Shown here one piece after another: positions 1 through 6,371 of a stretch of DNA of 8,349 nucleotides. The stretch's first letter is position 1; each line of letters begins with the position of its first letter. Both the position numbers and the translations under genes were made by a program. Source of the stretch: Pseudomonadota bacterium (GTDB lineage: Bacteria; Pseudomonadota; Alphaproteobacteria; Rhizobiales; Tepidamorphaceae). The notes beneath the pieces were generated by a model that had not been told where the DNA came from, did no database searches, and worked only from the letters and a program-made list of their open reading frames with translations. The DNA lies in assembly GCA_023435545.1 (NCBI GenBank), contig JAEYRQ010000121.1, positions 1-8,349 on the forward strand. Direction: 5' to 3'.

Positions 1-1
1 C

Positions 2-463
2 CCCGATCCCGATGTCTACCGCGACCTGTTCCGCCGGGTCGGCGCCGACTGGCTTTGGAATTCGCGGTTGAGGTTCGACGACGCAAGTCTCCGATCGACC
101 CTCGCCGATCCGGCGGTGGAGCTCTACCTGCCGATGCGCGGGGGCGCACCTGTCGGCATCCTCGAACTCGACTTCCGCGACATGCCGTCCGTTGAGCTCG
201 CCTTCTTCGGACTGGTGCCAGAGGTGATGGGAGGCGGCATCGGCCGCTGGCTGATGGATCAGGCGATCGAGCTAGCTTTCCGGCCCGGCGTCGAAAGGTT
301 CTGGCTGCACACCTGCACCTTCGACCACCCGGCCGCGCTGTCCTTCTACCTGCGCTCCGGCTTCGTGCCCTACGCCCGCAAGATCGAGATGTTCCCGGAT
401 CCTAGGCTGATGGGTGTGCTGCCGCGCGACGTCGCCCCGCATGTGCCGGTGATCGGATCCTGA
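2..463 (+). CDS. GNAT-family N-acetyltransferase, C-terminal part (5' end outside window)
   Basis: The reading frame is open from base 2 and continues upstream of the window, so the N-terminus is missing; the TTG at 68 is internal rather than a likely start. The visible part is about 153 residues and ends at TGA 461-463. It carries the GNAT core: a beta-strand pair around PVGILELDF, then the acetyl-CoA pyrophosphate loop EVMGGGIGRWLMD (matching Q/R-x-x-G-x-G/A), then the C-terminal signature in which a Cys/Thr-rich strand (WLHTCTFDHP) leads into an AALSFYLRSGFVPY helix-strand. Proteins of this family transfer an acetyl group from acetyl-CoA to an amine of a small molecule or protein in the cytoplasm. 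The substrate cannot be read from the sequence. GC content and codon use are normal for the high-GC parts of the window, in contrast to the next gene downstream. Confidence 0.9.
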   Translation, partial: PDPDVYRDLFRRVGADWLWNSRLRFDDASLRSTLADPAVELYLPMRGGAPVGILELDFRDMPSVELAFFGLVPEVMGGGIGRWLMDQAIELAFRPGVERFWLHTCTFDHPAALSFYLRSGFVPYARKIEMFPDPRLMGVLPRDVAPHVPVIGS

Positions 464-545
464 ATTCCAATTCAGCTGATGCCCCAGTTAGATCCGCGAA
501 ATGTTCTGATTCGATGACGCCGAGAATGACAACTGGAGAGGCCCC

Positions 546-1034
546 GTGAGCACCCCTCGAGAGCGAATTCCGGTAGATAAGAAATACATCCAAGCGCTTG
601 GGCGCGCCGCCTATAATTTTGCATATCTTGAGTGGGGAATCATTTGGCTAGCTGAAACCATTGATGCTGGATTCATAAACCGATCCCGAAAATGGACAGC
701 TGGCCACTTAGCATTGAAGTTCTCTAATGTTGCTGACAATATTGACGAATCCGAATCTGACAAAGCGAGAATAGTCGATCTATCGAAAGAATTTAATCAT
801 TTAGCTAAGGAAAGGAACAAATTATTACATGGAAACCCATTTACTGGCGCTGGAGGCGAGCAGCGACTGCAGCATAGAGGAAAGCACGGCAAGACAGATT
901 GGACTATTGAAATAATCAATGAATTCTCCGATCGATTGGCGATTGCGAGCACCGAGGCTGGCAATCTGTTACATGACGGCAGATATGCCGCGTGGCAGAA
1001 ACGAAACAAATCTTCTGCAATCCAGAAAAGCTGA
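546..1034 (+). CDS. HEPN-like orphan protein, 162 aa, low GC
   Basis: The GTG start at 546 has a GGAGAG ribosome-binding site at 534-539 with suitable spacing, and the gene ends at TGA 1032-1034. I do not recognise a named family over the full length. Residues 90-95 read RNKLLH, followed by G, inside a predicted helix (about 75-97). This is the R-polar-x3-H signature of HEPN-superfamily ribonucleases, which occur in toxin-antitoxin, abortive-infection and other defence systems. The rest is largely alpha-helical, with an aromatic first helix (AYNFAYLEWGIIWLAE, 22-37), consistent with the small all-helical HEPN fold. No antitoxin or nucleotidyltransferase partner lies next to it: the upstream gene is an acetyltransferase and the downstream gene is a convergent MarR regulator. 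By eye its GC is in the mid-40s percent against the mid-60s for its neighbours, with many AAA, AAT and ATT codons, so recent transfer is likely. The gene call is confident; the HEPN assignment is moderate. Confidence 0.8.
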   Translation: MSTPRERIPVDKKYIQALGRAAYNFAYLEWGIIWLAETIDAGFINRSRKWTAGHLALKFSNVADNIDESESDKARIVDLSKEFNHLAKERNKLLHGNPFTGAGGEQRLQHRGKHGKTDWTIEIINEFSDRLAIASTEAGNLLHDGRYAAWQKRNKSSAIQKS

Positions 1035-1061
1035 TCACTCTCGGCGAAAACTGCATATTCT

Positions 1062-1604
1062 CTACAGCCTCTCAACCGATAGACTCAACCTCCGCAACAG
1101 CGCCGCCAGCGCCTCACGCTCATCCGCATTGAGGCCTGCCAGAAACTCCGCCTCGCTCGCCATGTCCGCGCGGAACGCCGCCTCGGCGCGCTGCCGGCCG
1201 TCATCGGTCAATGAGACGAGCAGGCTGCGGCCATCCTCCGGCGAGGGCTCGCGGCGGATCAGTCCGGCCCTCTCCAGCCGCGCGAGCCTGTGGGTGAGGC
1301 CGCCGGACGAGATCATCAGCGAGGTGTAGAGCTCGGTCGGCGTCAGCCGGTAGGGTGGCCCCGACCGGCGGAGCGTGCTGATCACGTCGAACTCGCCGCG
1401 GTCGAGGCCGAAGCCGGCGAAGGTCGCCTCGATCGAGGGACGCACCAGGTTCGAGAGCCGGTAGATCCGGCCGAGGATCGCCATCGGCGCGGTGTCGAGG
1501 TCCGGCAGTTCGCGTGCCCACTGCGCACGCAGTCGGTCGACGTGGTCGGCGTTATCACCCACCTGGCCGAGGCTTGCCTCCCGCTGACGATCGGATGGCG
1601 CCAT
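1062..1604 (-). CDS. MarR-family transcriptional regulator
   Basis: This is a winged helix-turn-helix regulator of 180 aa from the ATG at 1604, ending at TAG (1064-1062). I prefer that start to the in-frame ATG at 1640 because GGGAGAGAG lies just before it, whereas the 1640 ATG has only a GAGG about 2 nt away. With the 1604 start, the N-terminal dimerisation helix covers roughly residues 35-65. The wHTH covers about 70-133: LTPTELYTSLMISSGGLTHRLARLERAGLI contains the recognition helix, followed by the wing with the hallmark DGRS (124-127). A C-terminal dimerisation helix follows. MarR proteins are usually ligand- or oxidant-responsive repressors of a divergent neighbour and of themselves. Here the divergent neighbour is a cupin gene, and two matching 18-bp palindromes lie between the genes. 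The inducer is unknown. The gene is convergent with the HEPN-like gene, with only 27 bp between the stops. Confidence 0.93.
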   Translation of the reverse strand: MAPSDRQREASLGQVGDNADHVDRLRAQWARELPDLDTAPMAILGRIYRLSNLVRPSIEATFAGFGLDRGEFDVISTLRRSGPPYRLTPTELYTSLMISSGGLTHRLARLERAGLIRREPSPEDGRSLLVSLTDDGRQRAEAAFRADMASEAEFLAGLNADEREALAALLRRLSLSVERL

Positions 1605-1620
1605 CGTCTCTCTCCCATGC
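1602..1620 (-). promoter_or_regulatory. Ribosome-binding site deciding the MarR start
   Basis: Read on the minus strand, a purine-rich GGGAGAGAG precedes the ATG at 1604-1602 by a normal spacing. The upstream in-frame ATG at 1640-1638 has only a poorly placed GAGG. This favours a 180-aa over a 192-aa protein. It also leaves a short untranslated leader between the operator region and the start codon. Confidence 0.6.
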
Positions 1621-1649
1621 GGTCCATGCTGCGGCGTCATACCTCGGAA

Positions 1650-1669
1650 CTATCTTGACGTGAAGATAG
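1650..1669. promoter_or_regulatory. Probable MarR operator, site 1
   Basis: TATCTTGACGTGAAGATA (1651-1668) is an inverted repeat with arms TATCTT/AAGATA, extended by one more pair to CTATCTT/AAGATAG. It lies in the divergent gap between the MarR regulator and the cupin gene. It is the same length and shares both arms with a second palindrome 26 bp away (centre to centre). An 18-bp symmetric site is a normal target size for a MarR dimer. A TTGACG hexamer (1655-1660), which could serve as a -35 box for the rightward promoter, lies inside the site, so binding there would be expected to repress. Promoter placement is tentative. Confidence 0.75.
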
Positions 1670-1676
1670 AATCATT

Positions 1677-1694
1677 TATCTTCATGAGAAGATA
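1677..1694. promoter_or_regulatory. Probable MarR operator, site 2
   Basis: TATCTTCATGAGAAGATA is a better palindrome than site 1: 7-bp arms TATCTTC/GAAGATA around a 4-nt centre. It shares the outer half-sites TATCTT and AAGATA with site 1. The centres are 26 bp apart, about two and a half helical turns, so two dimers would sit on different DNA faces. The site ends 43 bp before the cupin start codon, in the region expected to hold promoter or leader sequence. Confidence 0.75.
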
Positions 1695-1737
1695 TATCGC
1701 TGTTTCCAGCAGGAAGCGCCAACGCAAGGGGTATGTC

Positions 1738-2073
1738 ATGCCAACGATCCTCCGCAGCGCCGAGCAGCGCCGCTTTTCCAACCGCACGATCCGCTTCGAG
1801 GGCCGCGACCATGGCTCCGCCGTGTCGCTGTTCCTGATCGACAACGAGCCCGGCGAAGGTCCTGACCTGCATGTCCATCCCTATCCCGAAACCTGGGTGG
1901 TGCGATCGGGCAAGGCGCGGTTCATGGTCGGCACGGACAGCATTGAGGCCGGCCCAGGCGACATCCTCGTCGTCGAGGCGAACACGCCGCACGGCTTCCG
2001 CAACATCGGCACCGGCCGCCTCGAACTCACCTGCATCCACGCCAGCGACAGGATCGTGCAGGAGTGGGTGTAG
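1738..2073 (+). CDS. Small single-domain cupin protein
   Basis: The protein is 111 aa. The start is ATG 1738, which has an AAGGGG ribosome-binding site at 1726-1731; longer in-frame starts near 1660 would place the start codon inside the operator region and are rejected. The stop is TAG 2071-2073. It is a textbook cupin: motif 1 has H45-x-H47-x3-E51-x6-G, and motif 2 has PGD (73-75) followed by H85-x3-N89. Together these give the three-His, one-Glu metal site of the family. It is a cytoplasmic beta-barrel with no signal peptide. Cupins of this size include metal-dependent dioxygenases, isomerases and ligand-binding proteins, so the reaction cannot be named. The divergent MarR gene and the two operators suggest that the cupin is induced by a small molecule, perhaps one it binds or breaks down. 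Confidence 0.92.
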   Translation: MPTILRSAEQRRFSNRTIRFEGRDHGSAVSLFLIDNEPGEGPDLHVHPYPETWVVRSGKARFMVGTDSIEAGPGDILVVEANTPHGFRNIGTGRLELTCIHASDRIVQEWV

Positions 2074-2137
2074 GAGCCGTGATTGTGCGGCGAACCTGCG
2101 AGTTCAACAAGATACCTCAAGTGAATCACTGTAAAGA

Positions 2138-2689
2138 ATGCTGGGATTCACCCGGCACTATTGGTATTCTTTGCGAATGATACCGCAGAAAGAACTGCAG
2201 AGACATATTGCTTGGTGCGCAATAGGGCCGACTACGTTACGTCGCATGTGCCCACCAGGCGGACGGAGAGCAGTCTGCAAATGGCTATCAGAGGCCAGCT
2301 TGGAACCCCTCAGAGATGACGATCTGCCGGCTACAATCGACGTATGGACCCGCAATATTTGCGACAAAACAAGAATTCCTTGGGGTGCATCAAGAAAATC
2401 GATCAACCTGTTCTTAAGGGATTTAGCGTACAACTGGCATATGAGGCAAATATTCTGCCTCGGAGCCAAAGAATCCGAGCTTGAAGTTCCGTTGGATAGC
2501 AAGGTCATGACCGCCCTGCGCCGGCAGGCAGCGACCGATCTACCCATGTGCAGCGTAGTCGATCTCAATCCTGCGCTCAGTGAATGCTACCAGCGGGCTG
2601 CCGAGGAGGAAGCACGGAGACGCGGCATTGCAAGGGTCCACCTTGACCTCCTCTATTGGGCAGCGGATCCCGCGGTCAGTGTGGCCTGA
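2138..2689 (+). CDS. Hypothetical protein, 183 aa, unrecognised family
   Basis: The start may be ATG 2138 or ATG 2177; neither has a clear ribosome-binding site, with only GTAAAG before the first. The stop is TGA 2687-2689. I cannot assign a family with certainty. The protein looks soluble and mostly helical, without a signal peptide or membrane segment. Conserved-looking blocks are PWGASRKSINLFLRDLAYN (81-99), LEVPLDSKV (115-123) and a C-terminal ARVHLDLLYWA (165-175). A Pro-x-Asp-Ser block between helical segments is faintly reminiscent of helix-hairpin-helix DNA glycosylases, but no catalytic hairpin lysine can be pointed to, so this is only a lead. GC is visibly lower than in the cupin, beta-lactamase and aminotransferase genes, and rare codons (ATA, TTA, AGA) are used, which suggests acquisition. 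It is convergent with the beta-lactamase gene. Confidence 0.75.
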   Translation: MLGFTRHYWYSLRMIPQKELQRHIAWCAIGPTTLRRMCPPGGRRAVCKWLSEASLEPLRDDDLPATIDVWTRNICDKTRIPWGASRKSINLFLRDLAYNWHMRQIFCLGAKESELEVPLDSKVMTALRRQAATDLPMCSVVDLNPALSECYQRAAEEEARRRGIARVHLDLLYWAADPAVSVA

Positions 2690-2724
2690 CCACCCAATGC
2701 CGCTCCTTACCTCGCCCCCACCTC

Positions 2725-2744
2725 GAACTCATTTCGCCGAGTTC
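2725..2744. terminator. Weak hairpin between convergent genes
   Basis: GAACTC (2725-2730) and GAGTTC (2739-2744) form a 6-bp inverted repeat around an 8-nt loop. It lies in the 84-bp gap between the convergent 183-aa gene and the beta-lactamase gene. No T-run follows on either strand, so it would be a poor intrinsic terminator. The assignment rests mainly on position. Confidence 0.25.
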
Positions 2745-2773
2745 AGCAACTCCAGACTGACGTCTGCCGCGAC

Positions 2774-3946
2774 CTATTGCGCCCCCGAGGCCAGCGCCTC
2801 CAGCACCGCATGGGCCGCGGTTATGCGCGCGGGGATCGGGATGTTCCGGTTGGCGAGCATCACGATGCCGATCCGCTTGTCCGGAACGAAGGCCGCATAG
2901 GCACTGAACCCGCCCGTGGAGCCGGTCTTGTTGAACAGGGTCGGGCCGGATGGCCGCTGCGGCGGGTCGAGCGGCGTCGCCGGGTTGGCCTCGTAAATCA
3001 TCGTGGTGGAGTTTCCGGCGAGCAGCGCCTCCAGCGTGACCGGATAGGGATACTGCTCCCAGCCGAGCCCCTGCACCATCCCGCCGATCCGGAAATATCC
3101 GACCTGGGTTCCCTCGACCGCCTGCCGCATCGGCATGTCGAGCGTCTCCGGCGCGATGTTTGCCTCGACGAACCGGATCAGGTCGCTCGATGTGGTCTTG
3201 ACGCCGTAAGCCTCGGCGTCGAAGACGGCGGGGTTCACCCGCACCGCCCGGTTATCCTTGTTGTAGCCCCAGGCGTAGCTGTCCATCGCCGCCTTCGGAA
3301 CGCGGATGTAGGTCTGCCCGAACCCCAGGCCGGCGAAGATCTCCTTTTCCATCAGGCCAGCGAAATCGCCGCCCATGGCAAGCGCGGTCAGGTGCCCGAA
3401 CAGGCCGATGCTGGGATTGGATTACCGCCGGTGGGGGCCCGGCGGCGCCGACGGCTGCCACTGTCGGAAATAGGTCACCGCGTCGGCCACGACCGAGACC
3501 GTTCCCGGAAGCTGCAGCGGCAGCCCGCCGGCGGTATAGGTGCCGAGATTGACGAGACTCGCCTGATCGATGGGACTGTCGCGCAGTTGCGGGATGTACT
3601 TGCCGGGCCTGTCGTTCAGCGACAGCCTGCCCGTCGCGGCCGTATGGGTGGCGAGCGTCGCGGTGAACGTCTTGCTGACCGAGCCGATCTCGAACAGCGT
3701 GTTCTGGGTGACCGCTTGATTGCCGTCCCTGGAAGCCACCCCGTAGTTGAAGAAATACCTGCGGCCGTCGACCGTGACGGCCACGGCGAGGCCCGGAACG
3801 CCGTGCTGCTGCAGGAGCGGACGGAAGGCGCCATCCACGGCGGCGGCGATCCTGGCCTGTTCGTCCGCCCGCCCCGTTTGGGGCACGACGCACACGAGAG
3901 TCGCAGTCAGGGCAGCGAGCCCGACCGTCCGTACGAGACAAATCAA
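2774..3946 (-). pseudogene. ampC: Class C (AmpC-type) serine beta-lactamase with in-frame stop at the catalytic Tyr codon
   Basis: A single reading frame of 390 sense-length codons runs from TTG 3946, with AGGAGAGG about 7 nt upstream, to TAG 2774-2776. It is interrupted only by TAA at codon 175 (3424-3422). The N-terminus is a Sec signal peptide ending around GRA/DEQ (residue 27), as expected for a periplasmic enzyme. Catalytic motifs: S89-V-S-K92, and K340-T-G in [10 protein letters not shown]. The stop stands immediately before [11 protein letters not shown], where family members read [12 protein letters not shown] or YANSSIGLFG. The spacings Ser to stop (86 codons) and Ser to KTG (251) equal Ser64-Tyr150 and Ser64-Lys315 in E. 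coli AmpC, so the stop replaces the catalytic tyrosine codon itself. The enzyme would hydrolyse cephalosporins and related beta-lactams; as written, only an inactive 174-residue fragment is made. Every other part is intact, so the lesion is very recent, or a sequencing error. An AmpC-related esterase or peptidase is possible, but the length and motifs fit class C well. No ampR-like regulator is adjacent. Confidence 0.88.
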
Positions 3947-3998
3947 AGTTCAACCTCTCCTGTCAGGAAGTGACTCGATAAGCGCAAACATAGGGCGT

Positions 3999-4104
3999 GT
4001 CATCCCGGCCGGAGTGAAGCGGAGAGCCGGGATCGGGACGCATCCGCCGCTTGCGTCGTACCCTCCCGATCCCGGCTCGCCGCCTTCGCGGCGTCCGGGA
4101 TGAC
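3999..4104. repeat. Palindromic repeat element A, nested inverted repeats
   Basis: The outer arms are GTCATCCCGG (3999-4008) and CCGGGATGAC (4095-4104), a perfect 10-bp inverted repeat. Inside is a perfect 15-bp inverted repeat, GAGCCGGGATCGGGA (4024-4038) with TCCCGATCCCGGCTC (4064-4078). The element also contains the short hairpin CGCCTTCGCGGCG. This is the style of dispersed intergenic palindromic repeats common in alphaproteobacterial genomes; the family name cannot be fixed from one copy. It lies between the aminotransferase stop and the beta-lactamase start, both on the minus strand. It could act as a terminator or mRNA-stabilising structure, or simply be a mobile palindrome. Confidence 0.75.
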
Positions 4105-4171
4105 GCGAGAGTGGGGTCCGGAATGAGGGAGCGTTTCTGTGGACCACGGCCGCAGCAACATCCTCGACGCA

Positions 4172-4267
4172 CGTCCCGGACTTGATCCGGGACCCAGCCA
4201 ACCGCGTCGATGCCGCAACCGATGGCGACCCGGCACCCGCCGCTGGGCCCCGGATCAGGTCCGGGGC
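4172..4267. repeat. Palindromic repeat element B, long imperfect inverted repeat
   Basis: The two arms, about 26 bp each (4172-4197 and 4242-4267), are reverse complements with about three differences. Each arm is itself a small palindrome: GTCCCGGA-CTTGA-TCCGGGAC (4173-4193) and CCCCGGA-TCAGG-TCCGGGG (4248-4266). The whole can fold either as one long stem or as two hairpins. Together with element A it fills most of the 470-bp gene-free stretch 3947-4416, where I find no credible coding sequence; open frames there follow from the palindromes and high GC. The remaining bases (4105-4171, 4268-4416) show no structure I can name. Confidence 0.75.
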
Positions 4268-4416
4268 GTACCGGCGTGGATGAGGCGATGGTTGCGCGAG
4301 CCGGATCTCGGCGCAGCGACGCCAGGCAGGGCGCCCTCAGAGTTGATGACAGGGCAAGTGGTCTTTCGGGTGGCCACACTTGGCGCCAATGGGAAGTGAC
4401 CCGGGAGGCTGGGCCC

Positions 4417-5715
4417 CTACCCCCTCCCCGCCTCCACGTCGCCGATCGCCTGGTCGAGCATCTCCAGCCCGAGGTCCAGTTCCTGGGTCGTCGCGGTGAG
4501 CGGCGGGGCGATCCGCCAGACGGCGGACATGGAGCTGCCGGGCACCGAGACGATGTTCATCGACAGGCCGAGATCCATGCAGCGCCGGGTGATCGCCTGG
4601 CCGAGTTCAGGATCGGGCTCGCGCGAGTGGCGGTCCTTCACCAACTCGACGCCGTAGAGCATGCCCATGCCGCGCACGTCGCCGATCACCTCGTGCTTCT
4701 GCATCAGCGAGTCGAGCCCGGCCTTGAGGTAGGCGCCGGTCTCGCGTGCGCGCTCGTTGAGATTCTCCTCCTCCAGCACCTCGAGCACCGCCAAGCCGAC
4801 CTCCGCCGGCAGCGGGTCGGAGACATGCGAGGTGACATGCAGGAACCGCTTGGAATGGCAGTCGTCCTCGATCTCCGGCGTCGTGCAGGCGGCCGCCAGC
4901 GGCAGCCCCCCGCCGAGCGTCTTGGAGACCGTCACGATGTCCGGCTCGACGTTGAAGATGTCCGAGGCGAAATCGGCGCCGAGCCGCCCGAACGCGGTCT
5001 GTGCCTCGTCGAGGATCAGCAGCATGCCGCGTTCCTCGCACTTCTGCTTCAGCTTCGGCAGATAGCCGTCCGGCGGCACGATGACGCCGCCCGACGACTG
5101 TACCGGCTCGGCCAAAACTGCGGCCGGCGCCCCCGCCGTCTGCGCGTCCACCATGTCGAAGCCGACGTCGAGGCATGTCGTGTCGCAGGTGCCCTTGCAG
5201 TGGCGGATCGGGCAGCGGAAGGCGTTCGGCGCCGGGATCGCCATGTTGCCGGGCGTCGCCGGCCCATAACCCCGCCGTCCAGCAACATAGGTGGAGGCGG
5301 CGGCCGCCCCGGTCATGCCGTGCCAGGAGCCCGTCATGCCGATCACCTCGAAGCCGCCGGTATGCAGCTTCGCCATCCGCAGGGCCGCCTCGTTGGCCTC
5401 GCCCCCGGTCGACAGGAAGATCGAGCGCGACAGCTTTCCCGGCAGCATGTCTGCGAGGCGGGCGGCGAGCTTGACCACCGGCGGGCTCAGCATGCCCGAG
5501 AACAGGTGGATCGCGCCATCGCAGGCCTTCTTCACCGCCTCGACGATCTTCGGATGATTGTGGCCGAGCGTCGAGCACATCTGGCCCGACGTGAAGTCGA
5601 GGATCGCCCGGCCCTCGGTGTCGTAGACGTACGAGCCCGACGCCCGCTCGATCAGCCAGGGGCTGAACGCGGAGCCGTAGCGGATCAGGTTCTCGTCGAT
5701 GCGGGGTTCGGCCAT
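4417..5715 (-). CDS. dgdA: 2,2-dialkylglycine decarboxylase-like class III PLP aminotransferase
   Basis: The protein is 432 aa. ATG 5715 has GGAGA 7 nt upstream; the stop is TAG 4419-4417. It is a class III (omega) aminotransferase fold. Compared from memory with the Burkholderia cepacia enzyme, the key residues are all present at a constant offset: Q45 in TSGQM, S73, W131 in SWHGMTG, E203, S208, D236 and Q239 in LDEAQT, the PLP Schiff-base lysine K265 in VSKTLGGGLPLAA, and R401 in WRIAPPLT. That enzyme decarboxylates and transaminates 2,2-dialkylglycines such as 2-aminoisobutyrate, with pyruvate as amino acceptor, in the cytoplasm. An unusual feature is a cysteine cluster C168-x4-C173-x3-C177-x3-C181, not in the B. 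cepacia sequence as I recall it. No dgdR-like LysR regulator is adjacent, so regulation is unknown. A related transaminase without decarboxylase activity remains possible. Large open frames on both strands overlapping this gene are compositional shadows. Confidence 0.9.
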   Translation of the reverse strand: MAEPRIDENLIRYGSAFSPWLIERASGSYVYDTEGRAILDFTSGQMCSTLGHNHPKIVEAVKKACDGAIHLFSGMLSPPVVKLAARLADMLPGKLSRSIFLSTGGEANEAALRMAKLHTGGFEVIGMTGSWHGMTGAAAASTYVAGRRGYGPATPGNMAIPAPNAFRCPIRHCKGTCDTTCLDVGFDMVDAQTAGAPAAVLAEPVQSSGGVIVPPDGYLPKLKQKCEERGMLLILDEAQTAFGRLGADFASDIFNVEPDIVTVSKTLGGGLPLAAACTTPEIEDDCHSKRFLHVTSHVSDPLPAEVGLAVLEVLEEENLNERARETGAYLKAGLDSLMQKHEVIGDVRGMGMLYGVELVKDRHSREPDPELGQAITRRCMDLGLSMNIVSVPGSSMSAVWRIAPPLTATTQELDLGLEMLDQAIGDVEAGRG

Positions 5716-5789
5716 GCTCGTCTCCGGTGTCGGGGTGCCGACACACTAGAGCATCCCCGCGCACCGGTGAACTGCCTCGCGGCGCCCGC

Positions 5790-6236
5790 CTACTTCGGGC
5801 AGAAGACGATGAGCTGGAACGGATAATTGCCATCCGCCCCACCAAGCCTAATCCACACCCCGACCCCTTCTGCCCCCCCATATGGACAGTTCGCAGAGAT
5901 AAAGGGCTCCTCAGTATATGCAGAGGCCGAGCCATCGCCGCGCCCGAAACTCGCCGTACAGGTACAGTCCGCGACGCTGCGAACGAAGTTCACTAGGTAG
6001 AATCCGGTGGAAGTCCTCGTGCTGGACACTACGCCACCGCCCCGCAGCAGCGTGCCGTCGCTCAGCACAGTCGCCGACATCAGCGCCGTGCCGAGGGCCT
6101 GGTCCGCCGCCTCTGGACGGGGCGCGTTCGGATCGTAGCCCGGAGGATACTTCAACTGTTCCTGTGCGCGACCGGGCGAGTTGGCAAGAACCACGCTGAC
6201 AGCAACACAAAGGGCAAGACAGATTGCGCGATACAT
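5790..6236 (-). CDS. Small secreted hypothetical protein with four cysteines
   Basis: The protein is 148 aa from ATG 6236, which has GGAG 8 nt upstream; a TTG 21 nt further out is a less likely start. The stop is TAG 5792-5790. The N-terminus (about 1-24, MYRAICLALCVAVSVVLANS then PGRA/QEQ) is a clear Sec signal peptide, so the product is periplasmic or secreted. The mature part starts with a proline-rich stretch (KYPPGYDPNAPRPEA). It then becomes beta-strand-rich with a pattern STGFYLVNFVRSVADCTCTA...PFQLIVFC, which recalls the small beta domains found in some surface and tail-fibre-type proteins, where G-x-Y-x-V-x-F is followed by a D/S-C strand. Mature cysteines C91, C93, C117 and C146 could form two disulfides. 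It follows the YcaO gene on the same strand after 135 bp and may share its transcript. The function is unknown. Confidence 0.8.
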   Translation of the reverse strand: MYRAICLALCVAVSVVLANSPGRAQEQLKYPPGYDPNAPRPEAADQALGTALMSATVLSDGTLLRGGGVVSSTRTSTGFYLVNFVRSVADCTCTASFGRGDGSASAYTEEPFISANCPYGGAEGVGVWIRLGGADGNYPFQLIVFCPK

Positions 6237-6371
6237 CGCAGGCGCTCCAATGGTCAACGGGGGCCCGCCGCGAGCCGCCGCGACACATCGCCCATACGGA
6301 TACTATGCCAGCAGGGCCCGACGCGACACCAGCGCCAGTTCCGCACCGCGACCAGATGTCGGGCAACGAGC

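Noticed and set aside
1660..1737. N-terminal extension of the cupin from ATG 1660
   Set aside because: The extra 26 codons would be encoded by the operator palindromes and lack cupin similarity. ATG 1738 has its own AAGGGG ribosome-binding site.
2774..3946. Beta-lactamase break explained as a frameshift
   Set aside because: The N- and C-terminal halves are in the same frame, and the residues continue without gap or insertion on both sides of the TAA, so the lesion is a nonsense substitution and not an indel.
2777..3973. A 398-codon open frame on the plus strand opposite the beta-lactamase
   Set aside because: Compositional shadow: antisense to the beta-lactamase frame, low-complexity Arg/Gly-rich translation, no domain.
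3999..4267. CRISPR array
   Set aside because: The repeats are inverted and differ in length and sequence. There are no regularly spaced direct repeats and no cas genes.
3950..4399. Several short open frames in the gene-free stretch before the beta-lactamase
   Set aside because: They run through the inverted repeats on both strands, and their translations are repeat-derived. No ribosome-binding site or domain was found.
4210..5826. A 538-codon open frame on the plus strand opposite the aminotransferase
   Set aside because: It is antisense to a full-length enzyme with conserved active-site residues, is rich in Arg, His and Gly, has no recognisable domain, and starts inside a palindromic repeat. 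It is a high-GC shadow.
4607..5935. A 442-codon minus-strand frame overlapping the aminotransferase in another phase
   Set aside because: Same strand, different frame, with an Arg/Gly-rich translation and no motifs. The real frame contains the PLP lysine and all family residues.
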